DNA of 64,000 bases from Streptomyces exfoliatus (GTDB lineage Bacteria > Actinomycetota > Actinomycetes > Streptomycetales > Streptomycetaceae), in NCBI RefSeq assembly GCF_000725545.1, contig NZ_JNZP01000025.1:1-64000 (forward strand). Reading direction: 5' to 3'. The position numbers and the translations under genes were made by a program. Under the pieces are notes generated by a model. That model was not told the origin of the DNA and did not search any database. It saw nothing but the letters and a program-made list of their open reading frames with translations. Positions 38,439 to 47,534 of the stretch are shown piece after piece (position 1 is the stretch's first letter; each line of letters opens with the position of its first letter).

Positions 38439-39245
38439 TCACATGCGGGAGACGTTGCGCTCGTAGACCAGGCGCAGGCCGATCAGGGTGAGCCAGGGCT
38501 CGTGCTCGTCGATCTCCTTGGAGTCGGCGAGCACCATCGGCGCCAGACCGCCCGTCGCGATCACCGTCACGTCCGACGGGTCGCCGTTGGGGCCGACGAG
38601 CTCCCGCTTCATGCGGGCGACGACGCCGTCGACCTGGCCCGCGTAGCCGTAGACGATGCCCGACTGCATGGCCTCGACCGTGTTCTTGCCGATCACGCTG
38701 CGCGGCCTGGCCAGCTCGATCTTGCGGAGCATGGCCCCCTTCACCCCGAGCGCCTCGACCGAGATCTCGATGCCCGGCGCGATCGCGCCGCCCGCGTACT
38801 CGCCGCGCGCGGTGATCGCGTCGTAGGTCGTGGCCGTACCGAAGTCGACGACGATCGCGGGACCGCCGTAGAGCTCGACGGCGGCGACCGCGTTGATCAC
38901 GCGGTCCGCGCCGACCTCCTTGGGGTTGTCCGTGAGGACCGGGACGCCGGTCTTGACGCCCGGCTCCACCAGGACCGCGGGGACGTCCCCGTAGTACCGC
39001 CGCGTCACCTCGCGCAGCTCGTGCAGCACCGAGGGGACCGTCGCGCAGATCGCGATCCCCTCGATGCCGTCGCTCAGCTCGACGCCGAGCAGCGGGTGCA
39101 TGCCCATGAGGCCCTGCAGCAGGACCGCCATCTCGTCGGCCGTGCGGCTCGGATCCGTGGAGATCCGCCAGTGCTCGACGATCTCGTCACCGTCGAAGAG
39201 GCCGAGGACCGTGTGCGTGTTGCCGACGTCGATGGTGAGCAGCAT
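38439..39245 (-). CDS. coaX: Type III pantothenate kinase
   Basis: First step of CoA synthesis from pantothenate. 268 residues of the ASKHA fold: LLTIDVGNTHTVLGLF (phosphate motif), DRVINAVAAVELYG, VVDFGTATTYDAI, and IVYGYAGQVDGVV. Type III kinases need a monovalent cation and are not inhibited by CoA. Its ATG shares its first base with the nadC stop (TGATG), the last coupling of the five-gene panC-nad operon. Confidence 0.95.
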   Translation of the reverse strand: MLLTIDVGNTHTVLGLFDGDEIVEHWRISTDPSRTADEMAVLLQGLMGMHPLLGVELSDGIEGIAICATVPSVLHELREVTRRYYGDVPAVLVEPGVKTGVPVLTDNPKEVGADRVINAVAAVELYGGPAIVVDFGTATTYDAITARGEYAGGAIAPGIEISVEALGVKGAMLRKIELARPRSVIGKNTVEAMQSGIVYGYAGQVDGVVARMKRELVGPNGDPSDVTVIATGGLAPMVLADSKEIDEHEPWLTLIGLRLVYERNVSRM

Positions 39246-40264
39246 CAGGCCCGCACCTCGCGCAGGTCGAGGCCGATGTCCAGGATCGGGGAGGAGTGGG
39301 TGAGCCCGCCGACCGCCAGGTAGTCCACACCGGTCGCCGCGTACGCCGCCGCGTTCTCCAGGGTCAGCCGGCCGGAGGACTCCAGGACCGCGCGGCCGGC
39401 GACCAGGGCGACGGCCTCCTCGGTCTCGGCCGGGGTGAAGTTGTCGAGCAGGATCAGGTCGGCGCCCGCGTCCAGGACCTCGTGGACCTGGCGCAGGGTG
39501 TCGACCTCGACCTCGATCGGCAGCTCGGGGAACTGCTCGCGCACGGCCTTGAAGGCCTCGGCGACACCGCCGGCCGCCACCACGTGGTTGTCCTTCACCA
39601 GGGCGGCGTCGGACAGCGACATGCGGTGGTTGACGCCGCCGCCGCAGCGGACCGCGTACTTCTCCAGGGCGCGCAGGCCAGGCGTCGTCTTGCGGGTGTC
39701 GCGGACCTTGGCCTTCGTGCCCTCCAGGGCGTCCGCCCACGCGCGCGTGGCGGTGGCGATGCCGGAGAGGCGGCACAGGATGTTGAGCGCGCTGCGCTCG
39801 CCGGTGAGCAGGTCACGGGTGCGGGCGGTGACGCTGAGGAGCAGGTCCCCGGCCTCGACGCGCTCGCCGTCCTCGACGTGGCGCTCGACCTCGAACTCGT
39901 CCGCGCACACGATGGACAGCACGGCCTCCGCGACCCGCAGACCGGCGACGACACCGGCCTCGCGGGCGGTGAAGTCGGCAGTGGCGACGGCGTCCTCGGG
40001 GACGGTCGCCACCGTCGTCACGTCGACCCCGCCGTCGAGGTCCTCGGCGATGGCGAGGTGGGCGATGTCCTCGACCTGGACCGGGTCGAGACCGGCGTCC
40101 GCGAGGAGCCCGGCGAGCGCGGGGTCGAGCCCGCACTCGAACTCCTCGCCACCGTCGCAGGCGCAGCCGTCGCCGCAGCCTTCGGTCTCGTCGGAGGAGA
40201 CCGTGTTGATCTGGATCAGAGGGACGTCCACGGGCTCGGGACGGGCTTCCTCGGGCGTGGTCAC
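39245..40264 (-). CDS. nadC: Nicotinate-nucleotide pyrophosphorylase (quinolinate phosphoribosyltransferase)
   Basis: Converts quinolinate and PRPP to nicotinate mononucleotide. 339 residues, some 50 longer than usual; the extra N-terminus is acidic and has four cysteines (Cys30, 34, 36, 44; CGDGCACDG). Core motifs are intact: RDTRKTTPGLRALEKYAVRCGGG, HRMSLSDAALVKDNH, VEVDTL and LLDNF. GTG start follows the nadB stop directly. The Cys-rich extension is unexplained. Confidence 0.95.
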   Translation of the reverse strand: MTTPEEARPEPVDVPLIQINTVSSDETEGCGDGCACDGGEEFECGLDPALAGLLADAGLDPVQVEDIAHLAIAEDLDGGVDVTTVATVPEDAVATADFTAREAGVVAGLRVAEAVLSIVCADEFEVERHVEDGERVEAGDLLLSVTARTRDLLTGERSALNILCRLSGIATATRAWADALEGTKAKVRDTRKTTPGLRALEKYAVRCGGGVNHRMSLSDAALVKDNHVVAAGGVAEAFKAVREQFPELPIEVEVDTLRQVHEVLDAGADLILLDNFTPAETEEAVALVAGRAVLESSGRLTLENAAAYAATGVDYLAVGGLTHSSPILDIGLDLREVRA

Positions 40265-41959
40265 TTACGGCTCCCTGGGGGCATCGGCGGTGGGGGGAAG
40301 GTCATGGGTGGCGGTCGTCCGGACGTCGAGGTTCCGCTCAGGCGTCAGGCGTACGACGAGATGGCGGCGCCAGTCCGTGTCGTCGCGGTCCGGGTGGTCC
40401 TCGCGCCAGTGGCAGCCGCGGGTCTCCTCGCGGCGGCGGGCCGCGGCGACGAGCACCCGGGCGACGCACAGCAGGTTGGTGGTCTCCCAGGAGTCCACGC
40501 CGGGCTCGGCCGCCTTGGTGTCGTCGCTGCCGCCCGCGAGGGCGTCGCCGTGCAGGGCGTCGAGGGCCTCGGCGGCCTCCCGCAGGCTGGCCTCGGAGCG
40601 CAGCACGCCGGCGCCGGCCGTCATGATCCGCTGGATACGGGTCCTGGCGCCGCCCACGGGCAGCGGCAGGGTCACCGGCGCCGGGTGCGGCACCGGGGCA
40701 CCGGGCACGCGCGGTGCGGCGGCCGTGATGTCGTCGGCGATCCGCTCGGCGAAGACCAGGCCCTCAAGGAGCGAGTTCGAGGCGAGCCGGTTGGCACCGT
40801 GGACGCCCGTGCAGGCGACCTCGCCGCAGGCGTACAGGCCGGGGACCGTCGTCCGCCCGCGCAGGTCCGTACGGACGCCGCCGGAGGCGTAGTGGGCGGC
40901 GGGTGCCACCGGGATGGGTTCCGTCACCGGGTCGATGCCGTGGGAGCGGCAGGCCGCGAGGATCGTCGGGAAGCGCTGCTCCCACATCTCGGCGCCGAAG
41001 TGGCGGGCGTCGAGGTACATGTGCTCGGTGCCCTGCTCCCGCATCCGGCGCATGATCGCCTTCGCGACGATGTCCCGGGGCGCCAGCTCGGCCAGCTCGT
41101 GCTGTCCGGTCATGAAGCGGACCCCGTCGGCGTCGACCAGGTACGCGCCCTCGCCCCGTACCGCCTCGGAGACCAGCGGCTGCTGGCCCTCGGAGCCTGC
41201 GCCGAGGAAGAGCACCGTGGGGTGGAACTGGACGAACTCCAGGTCGGAGACCTCGGCGCCGGCGCGCAGCGCGAGCGCCACGCCGTCGCCGGTGGAGACG
41301 GCCGGGTTGGTGGTGGCGGAGAAGACCTGGCCCATGCCGCCGGTGGCGAGCACCACCGCGGGCGCGTGGACGGCGCCGACGCCGTCGTGCTGCCCCTCGC
41401 CCATGACGTGCAGGGTCACGCCGGCCGTGCGGCCCTCGGCGTCCGTCAGAAGGTCCAGGACGAGGGCGTGCTCGATGGTGCGCACGCCCCGGTCGCGTAT
41501 CGCCTCGACGAGGGCGCGGGAGATCTCGGCACCGGTCGCGTCACCTCCCGCGTGGGCGATGCGGCGGCGGTGGTGGCCGCCCTCGCGGGTCAGCGCGATC
41601 TCGCCGTCGGCGTTCTTGTCGAAGTCGGCGCCGGTCGCGATCAGGCGGCGGACGGCGTCCGGGCCCTCGGTGACGAGGGCCCGCACGGCCCGCTCGTCGC
41701 ACAGCCCGGCGCCGGCGACCAGCGTGTCGTCGAGGTGCTGCTCGGGCGTGTCGCCCTCGCCGAGCGCGGCGGCGATGCCGCCCTGCGCCCAGCGCGTGGA
41801 TCCGTCGTCGAGGGTGGCCTTGGTGACGACGACCGTACGGAGCCCGGCGGCGGTGCAGCGCAGGGCGGCGGTGAGACCGGCGACGCCGGAGCCGACGACG
41901 ACGACGTCGGCTTCGATGGCCCAGCCGGGCGCGGGGGCGTGCAGCCGTATTCCGGTCAC
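40265..41959 (-). CDS. nadB: L-aspartate oxidase
   Basis: Flavin oxidation of aspartate to iminoaspartate for NAD synthesis. 564 residues. FAD motif [18 protein letters not shown] at the start, [34 protein letters not shown] substrate loop ([20 protein letters not shown]). GTG start overlaps the panC stop by four bases. nadA is not in this cluster, so quinolinate synthase lies elsewhere. Confidence 0.95.
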   Translation of the reverse strand: MTGIRLHAPAPGWAIEADVVVVGSGVAGLTAALRCTAAGLRTVVVTKATLDDGSTRWAQGGIAAALGEGDTPEQHLDDTLVAGAGLCDERAVRALVTEGPDAVRRLIATGADFDKNADGEIALTREGGHHRRRIAHAGGDATGAEISRALVEAIRDRGVRTIEHALVLDLLTDAEGRTAGVTLHVMGEGQHDGVGAVHAPAVVLATGGMGQVFSATTNPAVSTGDGVALALRAGAEVSDLEFVQFHPTVLFLGAGSEGQQPLVSEAVRGEGAYLVDADGVRFMTGQHELAELAPRDIVAKAIMRRMREQGTEHMYLDARHFGAEMWEQRFPTILAACRSHGIDPVTEPIPVAPAAHYASGGVRTDLRGRTTVPGLYACGEVACTGVHGANRLASNSLLEGLVFAERIADDITAAAPRVPGAPVPHPAPVTLPLPVGGARTRIQRIMTAGAGVLRSEASLREAAEALDALHGDALAGGSDDTKAAEPGVDSWETTNLLCVARVLVAAARRREETRGCHWREDHPDRDDTDWRRHLVVRLTPERNLDVRTTATHDLPPTADAPREP

Positions 41960-43020
41960 TGGGTGGCTCCGAAGGTCAAGGGGGTGTTGTCGATGAGCCG
42001 GGTGGTCCCGACCCGCGCGGCGACGGCGAGGATCGCGTCCCCCGCGTGGTCGTCGGCGACCTCGGTGAAGTCGGCCGGGTCGACGAGGGCCAGGTAGTCG
42101 AGGACGAGCGGGGGATCGGCCTTCGCCGCGTCGTCGAGGACCGCGCGGGCGGCGGCCCGTACGGCCCCCGCGCCGTGGCCCTCGGCGACCTGGGCGACCG
42201 CGTGGGCGTCCGCGGCGGCCCGTGCCTCGCCGAGCCGGGAGAGCGCCTCCGCACGGTTCTCGGCCCGGTTCTGGGCGCCCGGCAGGGACGCGGCACGCGC
42301 CCGCAGTGCCTCCTGGGCGGCGAGCCGGTCACTGGCCGAGAACAGCGCGTGCGACAGCGCGAGGGCGGTACGGCGCTCCTGTGCCGACAGGTAGCGGTTG
42401 CGGCTGGAGAGGGCGAGGCCGTCGCTCTCCCGGACGGTCGGCACGCCGACGATCTCCACCGGGAAGTTCAGGTCGCGGGTCATGCGGCGGATCAGGGCCA
42501 GCTGCTGCGCGTCCTTCTGGCCGAAGAAGGCCAGGTCGGGCGCGGTGAGGTGGAGGAGCTTGGCGACGACGGTCAGCATGCCGTCGAAGTGGCCGGGCCG
42601 GGAAGCGCCTTCGAGACGCTCGCCCATGGGCCCCGCGGTGATCCGGACCTGGGGCTCGCCGCCCGGGTAGACCGCGTCGACCGAGGGAGCGAAGACGACG
42701 CTCGCGCCCGCGGCGAAGGCCAGTTCCAGATCGGCTTCGAGGGTGCGCGGGTAGCGGTCGAGGTCCTCGCCCGCACCGAACTGGAGGGGGTTGACGAAGA
42801 CGGTGACGACGACGAAACCCTTGTCGCCGACGCGCTCGCGTGCGGTACGGATCAGGGTGGCGTGGCCCTCGTGGAGGGCGCCCATGGTCATCACGACGGC
42901 GTTGTGGCCGGGCGCGCCCCAGTGAGCCGCCGCGTACTCCAGATCCTCCACCGTGGGGACGAGCTCGGCCGGCTCGTAGCGGCGGCCGCTCCCGGTGCTC
43001 TTGCGGGCGAACAGGGTCAT
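41956..43020 (-). CDS. panC: Pantothenate synthetase
   Basis: ATP-dependent ligation of pantoate and beta-alanine. 354 residues, slightly longer than the usual 280-330 because of an insert near residues 250-290 (Ala-rich). Motifs: [31 protein letters not shown], and SSRNRYLS. The ATG at 43020 overlaps the stop of the DUF2520 gene (ATGA). Confidence 0.95.
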   Translation of the reverse strand: MTLFARKSTGSGRRYEPAELVPTVEDLEYAAAHWGAPGHNAVVMTMGALHEGHATLIRTARERVGDKGFVVVTVFVNPLQFGAGEDLDRYPRTLEADLELAFAAGASVVFAPSVDAVYPGGEPQVRITAGPMGERLEGASRPGHFDGMLTVVAKLLHLTAPDLAFFGQKDAQQLALIRRMTRDLNFPVEIVGVPTVRESDGLALSSRNRYLSAQERRTALALSHALFSASDRLAAQEALRARAASLPGAQNRAENRAEALSRLGEARAAADAHAVAQVAEGHGAGAVRAAARAVLDDAAKADPPLVLDYLALVDPADFTEVADDHAGDAILAVAARVGTTRLIDNTPLTFGATQ

Positions 43021-44006
43021 CGGTCGTCTCCTTGCGGCCCGTCGGACGCGGTGGTGCCCGCGGCCAGTACGCCCAGCAGGTCCTCGGCCAGTTCGGGCTT
43101 GAGCAGACCGTGCGCGAGCGCCCGGTCGGCGGTCGTGCGGGCCATCGCCAGGTACCCGGCGACGGTGCCGGGCGCGTGCTTGCGCAGCTCGGCGACGTGG
43201 GCGGCGACCGTACCGGCGTCCCCGCGCGCGACGGGTCCCGTGAGGGCCGCGTCCCCGGACCGCAGGGCGTTGTCCAGGGCGGCGCCGAGGAGCGGCCCGA
43301 GCATCCGGTCGGGCGCGGCGACCCCTGCCTTGCGCAGCAGCTCCATCGACTGGGCCACCAGGGTGACCAGGTGGTTCGCGCCGAGGGCGAGGGCCGCGTG
43401 GTACAGCGGACGGGCCTCCTCCTCGATCCACTCGGGCTCGCCGCCCATCTCGATCACCAGCGCCTCGGCGGCGAGCCGCAGCTCCTCGGGCGCGGTCACC
43501 CCGAAGGAGCAGCCGGCCAGGCGCTGGACGTCGACCTCGGTGCCGGTGAAGGTCATCGCGGGGTGCAGGGCGAGCGGCAGGGCGCCGGCCCGCCGCACCG
43601 GGTCGAGGACCCGTGCGCCGTACCGCCCGGAGGTGTGCACGATCAGCTGTCCCGGCCGTACGGCTCCGGTGTCGGCGAGGCCCTCGGCCAGACCGGGCAG
43701 CGCGTCGTCCGGCACGGTGAGCAGGACCAGGTCCGCGAGGGCGAGGACGCGCGCGGGCTCGACGACCGGAACCCCGGGCAGGAGGGCCGCGGCGCGGCGC
43801 CTGGAGGCGTCGGAAACGGCCGAGACGGCGACGGGGCGGTGCCCGGCGAGCCGGAGGGCGGCGGCGAGGGCGGGGCCCACGCGGCCGGCGCCGACGACCC
43901 CGACGGTGAGGCGGGCGGGTCGGTCCTCGGCTCGGGGCTCCGAAGACCGGGGCTCTGTGGCTCGGGGCTCTGTGGCTCGGGGCTCTGGCGCTGCTGGTGC
44001 GTTCAC
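43017..44006 (-). CDS. Rossmann-fold dehydrogenase with DUF2520 (possible ketopantoate reductase)
   Basis: 329 residues. The N-terminal 35 are low complexity (TEPRA repeats); then a Rossmann NAD(P) motif [33 protein letters not shown], and [12 protein letters not shown] typical of the DUF2520 family with [20 protein letters not shown]. It is the first gene of the operon and overlaps panC. Neither panE nor panB is seen nearby, so a role as the missing ketopantoate reductase or another step of CoA synthesis is a reasonable inference. GTG start; no ribosome binding site seen. Confidence 0.85.
   Translation of the reverse strand: MNAPAAPEPRATEPRATEPRSSEPRAEDRPARLTVGVVGAGRVGPALAAALRLAGHRPVAVSAVSDASRRRAAALLPGVPVVEPARVLALADLVLLTVPDDALPGLAEGLADTGAVRPGQLIVHTSGRYGARVLDPVRRAGALPLALHPAMTFTGTEVDVQRLAGCSFGVTAPEELRLAAEALVIEMGGEPEWIEEEARPLYHAALALGANHLVTLVAQSMELLRKAGVAAPDRMLGPLLGAALDNALRSGDAALTGPVARGDAGTVAAHVAELRKHAPGTVAGYLAMARTTADRALAHGLLKPELAEDLLGVLAAGTTASDGPQGDDR
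43929..43989. repeat. 15-bp tandem repeat in the DUF2520 gene start
   Basis: Units close to GGCTCGGGGCTCTGT repeat about four times. On the coding strand they encode TEPRA or SEPRA near the N-terminus. In-frame length changes would alter only the disordered head. Confidence 0.8.
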
Positions 44007-44131
44007 GGTGGGGACGGCCTTCCGTTCCAGTCCTCGGCGGGTACCGGACGATTTCTGGTCATGCTACGCCAGCGTTTCGCGCTGTTCCGTGGCTGTCCAC
44101 AGGGTGTGGGTGGTGGTGTGATGATCGGCCC

Positions 44132-45340
44132 ATGAAACCTGCGAGCCCTGCGGAGAATCCTGTGGAGACTTCTGTGGAGACTTCTGTGGAGACCTCTGTG
44201 GACGAGGAAGCGGTCCGGCTCCGTCGGGCGAAGGTCTGGGGCGGCGCCGACCGCAAGCTGTGGCACACCCCGATGGACGGCACGGTGGGCACGCGCCTGC
44301 GTGAGCTCGCCGACTGGACGGAGGCGTCGGGCCGCGCCGAGGGGCCGCTCGACGTCTACGGGGACGGGCCTGTCGAGGAGCTGGAGCAGCGCGTCGCCGA
44401 GCTGCTCGGACACCCCGCCGCCGTCTTCTTCCCGACCGGCACCATGGCCCAGCAGGTGGCGCTGCGCTGCTGGGCGGGCCGGACCGGCAGCTCCGTCGTC
44501 GCCCTCCATCCGCTCGCCCACCCCGAGGTCCACGAGGGCGGCGCGCTCGGGGCCGTCTCCGGGCTCCGTACGGTCCACCCCACCGACGCGCCCCGGCTGC
44601 CGACGGCCGAGGAGGTACGGGACCATCCGGAGCCCTTCGGCACGCTGATGCTGGAGCTGCCGCTGCGGGACGCCGGTTTCGTCCTGCCGTCCTGGGACGA
44701 GCTGACCGACGTGGTGGAGGCGGCCCGGGAGCGGGACGCGGTGGTCCACTTCGACGGTGCGCGGCTCTGGGAGTGCCCGACGCGTTTCGGCCGTCCGCTC
44801 GCGGAGATCGCGGGGCTCGCCGACAGCGTGTACGTCTCGTTCTACAAGTCCCTCGGCGGACTGTCCGGCGCCGCGCTCGCCGGCCCCGAGGACGTCATGG
44901 CCGAGGCCCGGGTCTGGCGGCACAGGTACGGGGGCCTGGTCTTCCAGCAGTACCCGGCGGCGCTCTCCGCGCTCCGTGGCCTGGACGTCGAGCTGCCTCG
45001 GCTGCCCTCGTACGTGGCCCACGCGCGCGTGGTGGCCGACGCGGTGCGGGAGGCGTTCGAGGAGGCGGGCACGGGCTGGTTCCGGGTCCACCCGGAGACC
45101 CCGCACACCCACCAGTTCCAGGTCTGGCTGCCGTACGACGCCGAGAGCCTGACGGCGGCGGCCCTCGCCCAGACCGAGGCCACCGGCACGGTTCTCTTCC
45201 GCCGCTGGTTCACCCCGGACCCGGGCGGTCCGCCGGGGGTCGCCGTGACCGAGCTGACGGTGGCGGAGCCCGGCCTGGAGTGGACGGCGGACGACGTGAG
45301 GGCGGCGGTACGGGACTTCCTGACCCGCGTCGAGGGCTGA
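44132..45340 (+). CDS. PLP-dependent beta-eliminating lyase (threonine aldolase-like)
   Basis: 402 residues, PLP fold type I. Low-complexity N-terminus with VETS repeats; then GPLDVYGDGPVEELEQRVAELLG, PTGTMAQQVALR, and the PLP-Lys region SVYVSFYKSLGGLSGA (Lys in FYKSLGG). Motif HFDGARLWE matches threonine aldolase. It may cleave L-threonine or a beta-hydroxy amino acid. The ATG at 44132 is divergent from the DUF2520 gene by 125 bp. A short hairpin follows. Confidence 0.88.
   Translation: MKPASPAENPVETSVETSVETSVDEEAVRLRRAKVWGGADRKLWHTPMDGTVGTRLRELADWTEASGRAEGPLDVYGDGPVEELEQRVAELLGHPAAVFFPTGTMAQQVALRCWAGRTGSSVVALHPLAHPEVHEGGALGAVSGLRTVHPTDAPRLPTAEEVRDHPEPFGTLMLELPLRDAGFVLPSWDELTDVVEAARERDAVVHFDGARLWECPTRFGRPLAEIAGLADSVYVSFYKSLGGLSGAALAGPEDVMAEARVWRHRYGGLVFQQYPAALSALRGLDVELPRLPSYVAHARVVADAVREAFEEAGTGWFRVHPETPHTHQFQVWLPYDAESLTAAALAQTEATGTVLFRRWFTPDPGGPPGVAVTELTVAEPGLEWTADDVRAAVRDFLTRVEG
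44162..44203 (+). repeat. 12-bp tandem repeat in the lyase gene start
   Basis: GTGGAGACTTCT at 44162, 44174 and 44186 (last copy CCTCT), then GTGGAC. Each unit adds VETS at residues 11-22. It lies about 170 bp from the 15-bp repeat of the divergent neighbour. Confidence 0.85.
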
Positions 45341-45343
45341 GCA

Positions 45344-45359
45344 CCGGCCTCCCGGCCGG
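45344..45359. terminator. Hairpin between lyase gene and small leftward gene
   Basis: CCGGCC-TCCC-GGCCGG, 6-bp GC stem, lies in the 20-bp gap between two converging genes. Short, and no U run, so a weak bidirectional terminator at most. Confidence 0.5.
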
Positions 45360-45360
45360 G

Positions 45361-45567
45361 TCAGGGTGCGCCCCCGCGCCAGCGGTGCCGCAGGGCCGTG
45401 CCGAGGCGGCCCCGCGCCCGGCGGCCCGCCAGGACCCGCTCGAAGCGGCGCCGTTCGCGGACCGCCCGCAGGACGGCGATGTCATGGGTGCCGGGCGCCG
45501 GGGGCGCCGGCTCACCGAGCCGAGCGGCGCGGTACGTGTCGAAGAGGTACTGATGCAGCGCGTTCAT
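45361..45567 (-). CDS. Small basic protein of unknown function
   Basis: 68 residues, Arg-rich (VLRAVRERRRFERVLAGRRARGRLG region), with MNALHQYLFDTYRAARLGEP at the start. GGTGAGG precedes the ATG at 45567; an upstream open frame to 45618 lacks a site. The promoter region is shared with the divergent ArsR-like gene and holds the twin TTGAC operators. Function is not recognised. Confidence 0.65.
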   Translation of the reverse strand: MNALHQYLFDTYRAARLGEPAPPAPGTHDIAVLRAVRERRRFERVLAGRRARGRLGTALRHRWRGGAP

Positions 45568-45608
45568 GGCCTCACCGTGCGCCGCACCCCGGCCCCCTCG
45601 CGCGCCGA

Positions 45609-45625
45609 TTGACCGCACCCGTCAA
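45609..45625. promoter_or_regulatory. Operator candidate TTGAC-N7-GTCAA, copy 1
   Basis: TTGAC (45609-45613), seven bases, GTCAA (45621-45625), followed by ACGGCGC. An identical arrangement occurs 47 bp further on. Both are between two divergent genes, one of which is an ArsR-like regulator, so autoregulation is likely. Confidence 0.65.
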
Positions 45626-45655
45626 ACGGCGCCCGCGGCCCTCCCGGCACGTCGA

Positions 45656-45672
45656 TTGACGGCCCTCGTCAA
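45656..45672. promoter_or_regulatory. Operator candidate TTGAC-N7-GTCAA, copy 2
   Basis: TTGAC (45656-45660), seven bases, GTCAA (45668-45672), again followed by ACGGCGC. It lies 43 bp before the regulator's GTG. Equal arms and equal flanks argue for a duplicated binding site. Confidence 0.65.
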
Positions 45673-45714
45673 ACGGCGCGACACCACCCCCGCCGCACCC
45701 CTCACCATGGACGG

Positions 45715-46803
45715 GTGAGCGTGACCATCGACATCACCGGACTGCCGCAGGAGCGCATCGTCTTCTGCCCCTCGCCCCTGGCCGAGCTGGGCGCCGCCCT
45801 GCACGCCCTCGCCGAGCCCACGCACCACCCCCGGCTCCACGCCTGGACGACCACGACCTCCGCCGCCCTCAAGCCCGAGCTGGCGGACCGGCTCCACGAG
45901 GCCGACTTCATGTGGAACTCCACCCGCTCCGACATCCTGCTGCCCGCGCGGCCCCGGGAGACCCTCGCCGAGGAACTGGACGACCTCGACCGCATGGACG
46001 ACGAGAAGTTCGTCGGCTCCGCCCTGGAGATCTCCTGCAACAGCAAGTACACGCAGGGTGCCCCCTCTCCGCTGGTCGACGAGCGGATGCGCCGCCGCGC
46101 CCTCGACCTGGCCGCCGCGCGCGGGCCCCGGCAGACCGCCTTCGTGGAGCGGATGCTGGCCGACCCGCCCGGCACGCGCGCGTGGATCCGGCGGCTCCTC
46201 GAGGACTGCGAGGAGGCCTTCTTCGCCGACACCTGGCGCCGGGTCGGCATCCAGCTCGCCGCCGACGCCCGCCACAAGACCGAGCTGATGCGCCGCAAGG
46301 GCCTCGCCGACGCCGTCTCCGCTGCCTCGCCCGCGATGGCCCTGGAGGAGGACGAGCGGGGGTCCCGGATCGTCGTCGACAAGCTGGTCCAGGGGTACAC
46401 GAGCGCCGAGGGCACCGGTGTGACGTTCCTGCCGACCGCCTTCGGCTGGCCGCACCTCTTCGCGCTGCACGCGCCCGGCTGGCAGCCGGTCGTCCAGTAC
46501 CCGGTGCCCGCGGGCGACCTCGGCGGCGCCGCCGCCACCGAACTGGTCAAACTGCGCCTGGAGGCCATCGCCCACCCCATGCGGATGCGGCTCTGCCGCA
46601 GCCTGGCCCGCGGCGCGAACACGACGAGCGAGCTGGCCGACGCGTACAACATCAGCGCCCCCGAGGTCTCCCGGCACCTCGCCGTCATGAAGAAGGCCGG
46701 GCTGCTCACCACCCAGCGCCGCGGCCGGTACGTGCTCCACCAGCTCGACGTCTCCGTCGTCGCCCGTCTCGGCAGCGACTTCCTGGAGTCGGTGCTGCGG
46801 TAG
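45715..46803 (+). CDS. ArsR-like HTH regulator with large N-terminal sensor
   Basis: 362 residues. The C-terminal 75 form an ArsR winged helix (EAIAHPMRMRLCRSLARGANTTSELADAYNISAPEVSRHLAVMKKAGLLTTQRRGRYVLHQ). The N-terminal 280 residues are a DUF5937-like domain of unknown ligand. GTG start at 45715. It most likely binds the two TTGAC-N7-GTCAA sites upstream and controls itself and perhaps the small divergent gene. Confidence 0.87.
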   Translation: MSVTIDITGLPQERIVFCPSPLAELGAALHALAEPTHHPRLHAWTTTTSAALKPELADRLHEADFMWNSTRSDILLPARPRETLAEELDDLDRMDDEKFVGSALEISCNSKYTQGAPSPLVDERMRRRALDLAAARGPRQTAFVERMLADPPGTRAWIRRLLEDCEEAFFADTWRRVGIQLAADARHKTELMRRKGLADAVSAASPAMALEEDERGSRIVVDKLVQGYTSAEGTGVTFLPTAFGWPHLFALHAPGWQPVVQYPVPAGDLGGAAATELVKLRLEAIAHPMRMRLCRSLARGANTTSELADAYNISAPEVSRHLAVMKKAGLLTTQRRGRYVLHQLDVSVVARLGSDFLESVLR

Positions 46804-46835
46804 CCGGCGAGGCGCGCACGGGGGAAGGGCGGGCC

Positions 46836-47516
46836 CTACACCGCGCCGCCGCCCGCCCGGACGAGCCCCGACTCGTACGCGAGGACGACGACCTGGACGC
46901 GGTCGCGCAGGCCCAGCTTGGTCAGGATCCGGCCGACGTGGGTCTTCACCGTCGCCTCCGACAGGACCAGCCGGGCGGCGATCTCGCCGTTCGACAGGCC
47001 CTGCGCGACGAGCATCATCACCTCACGCTCCCGGTCCGTGAGCCGAGCGAGAGCGCTGTCGACGGCCCGGGTCTCCGTGCCCGTCGACGGCAGCATCGGC
47101 GAGAAGCGGTCGAGCAGCCGGCGGGTCGTCGAAGGCGCCACCACGGCGTCCCCGCTGTGCACCGAGCGGATCGCCCCGAGCAGCTCCGCCGGGGGCACGT
47201 CCTTCAGCATGAAGCCGCTCGCGCCCGCCTTCAGACCCGAGAACGCGTACTCGTCGAGGTCGAACGTCGTCAGGATCAGCACCTTCGGGGCGTCCGGCTG
47301 CGAGCAGATCCGCCGGGTCGTCTCCACCCCGTCGAGCTTGGGCATGCGCACGTCCATGAGGACGACGTCGACCGCCGTCGCGCGCAGCACCTCCAGGGCC
47401 TCGACCCCGTCGCCCGCCTCCGCCACGACCTCCATGTCCGGCTGGGCGGCCAGCACCATGCGGAAACCGGTACGCAGGAGCACCTGGTCGTCGACGAGCA
47501 TCACGCGGATGGACAT
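46836..47516 (-). CDS. NarL/LuxR-type response regulator
   Basis: 226 residues. Receiver domain with DDQ, phospho-acceptor Asp in VVLMDVRMPKLDGV, Lys in LKDVPP; C-terminal LuxR helix-turn-helix (LTDREREVMMLVAQGLSNGEIAARLVLSEATVKTHVGRILTKL). Coupled to the kinase gene just upstream (17-bp gap). Its target genes are not visible here. Confidence 0.93.
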   Translation of the reverse strand: MSIRVMLVDDQVLLRTGFRMVLAAQPDMEVVAEAGDGVEALEVLRATAVDVVLMDVRMPKLDGVETTRRICSQPDAPKVLILTTFDLDEYAFSGLKAGASGFMLKDVPPAELLGAIRSVHSGDAVVAPSTTRRLLDRFSPMLPSTGTETRAVDSALARLTDREREVMMLVAQGLSNGEIAARLVLSEATVKTHVGRILTKLGLRDRVQVVVLAYESGLVRAGGGAV

Positions 47517-47534
47517 CTGATTCCTTCGGGGTCG

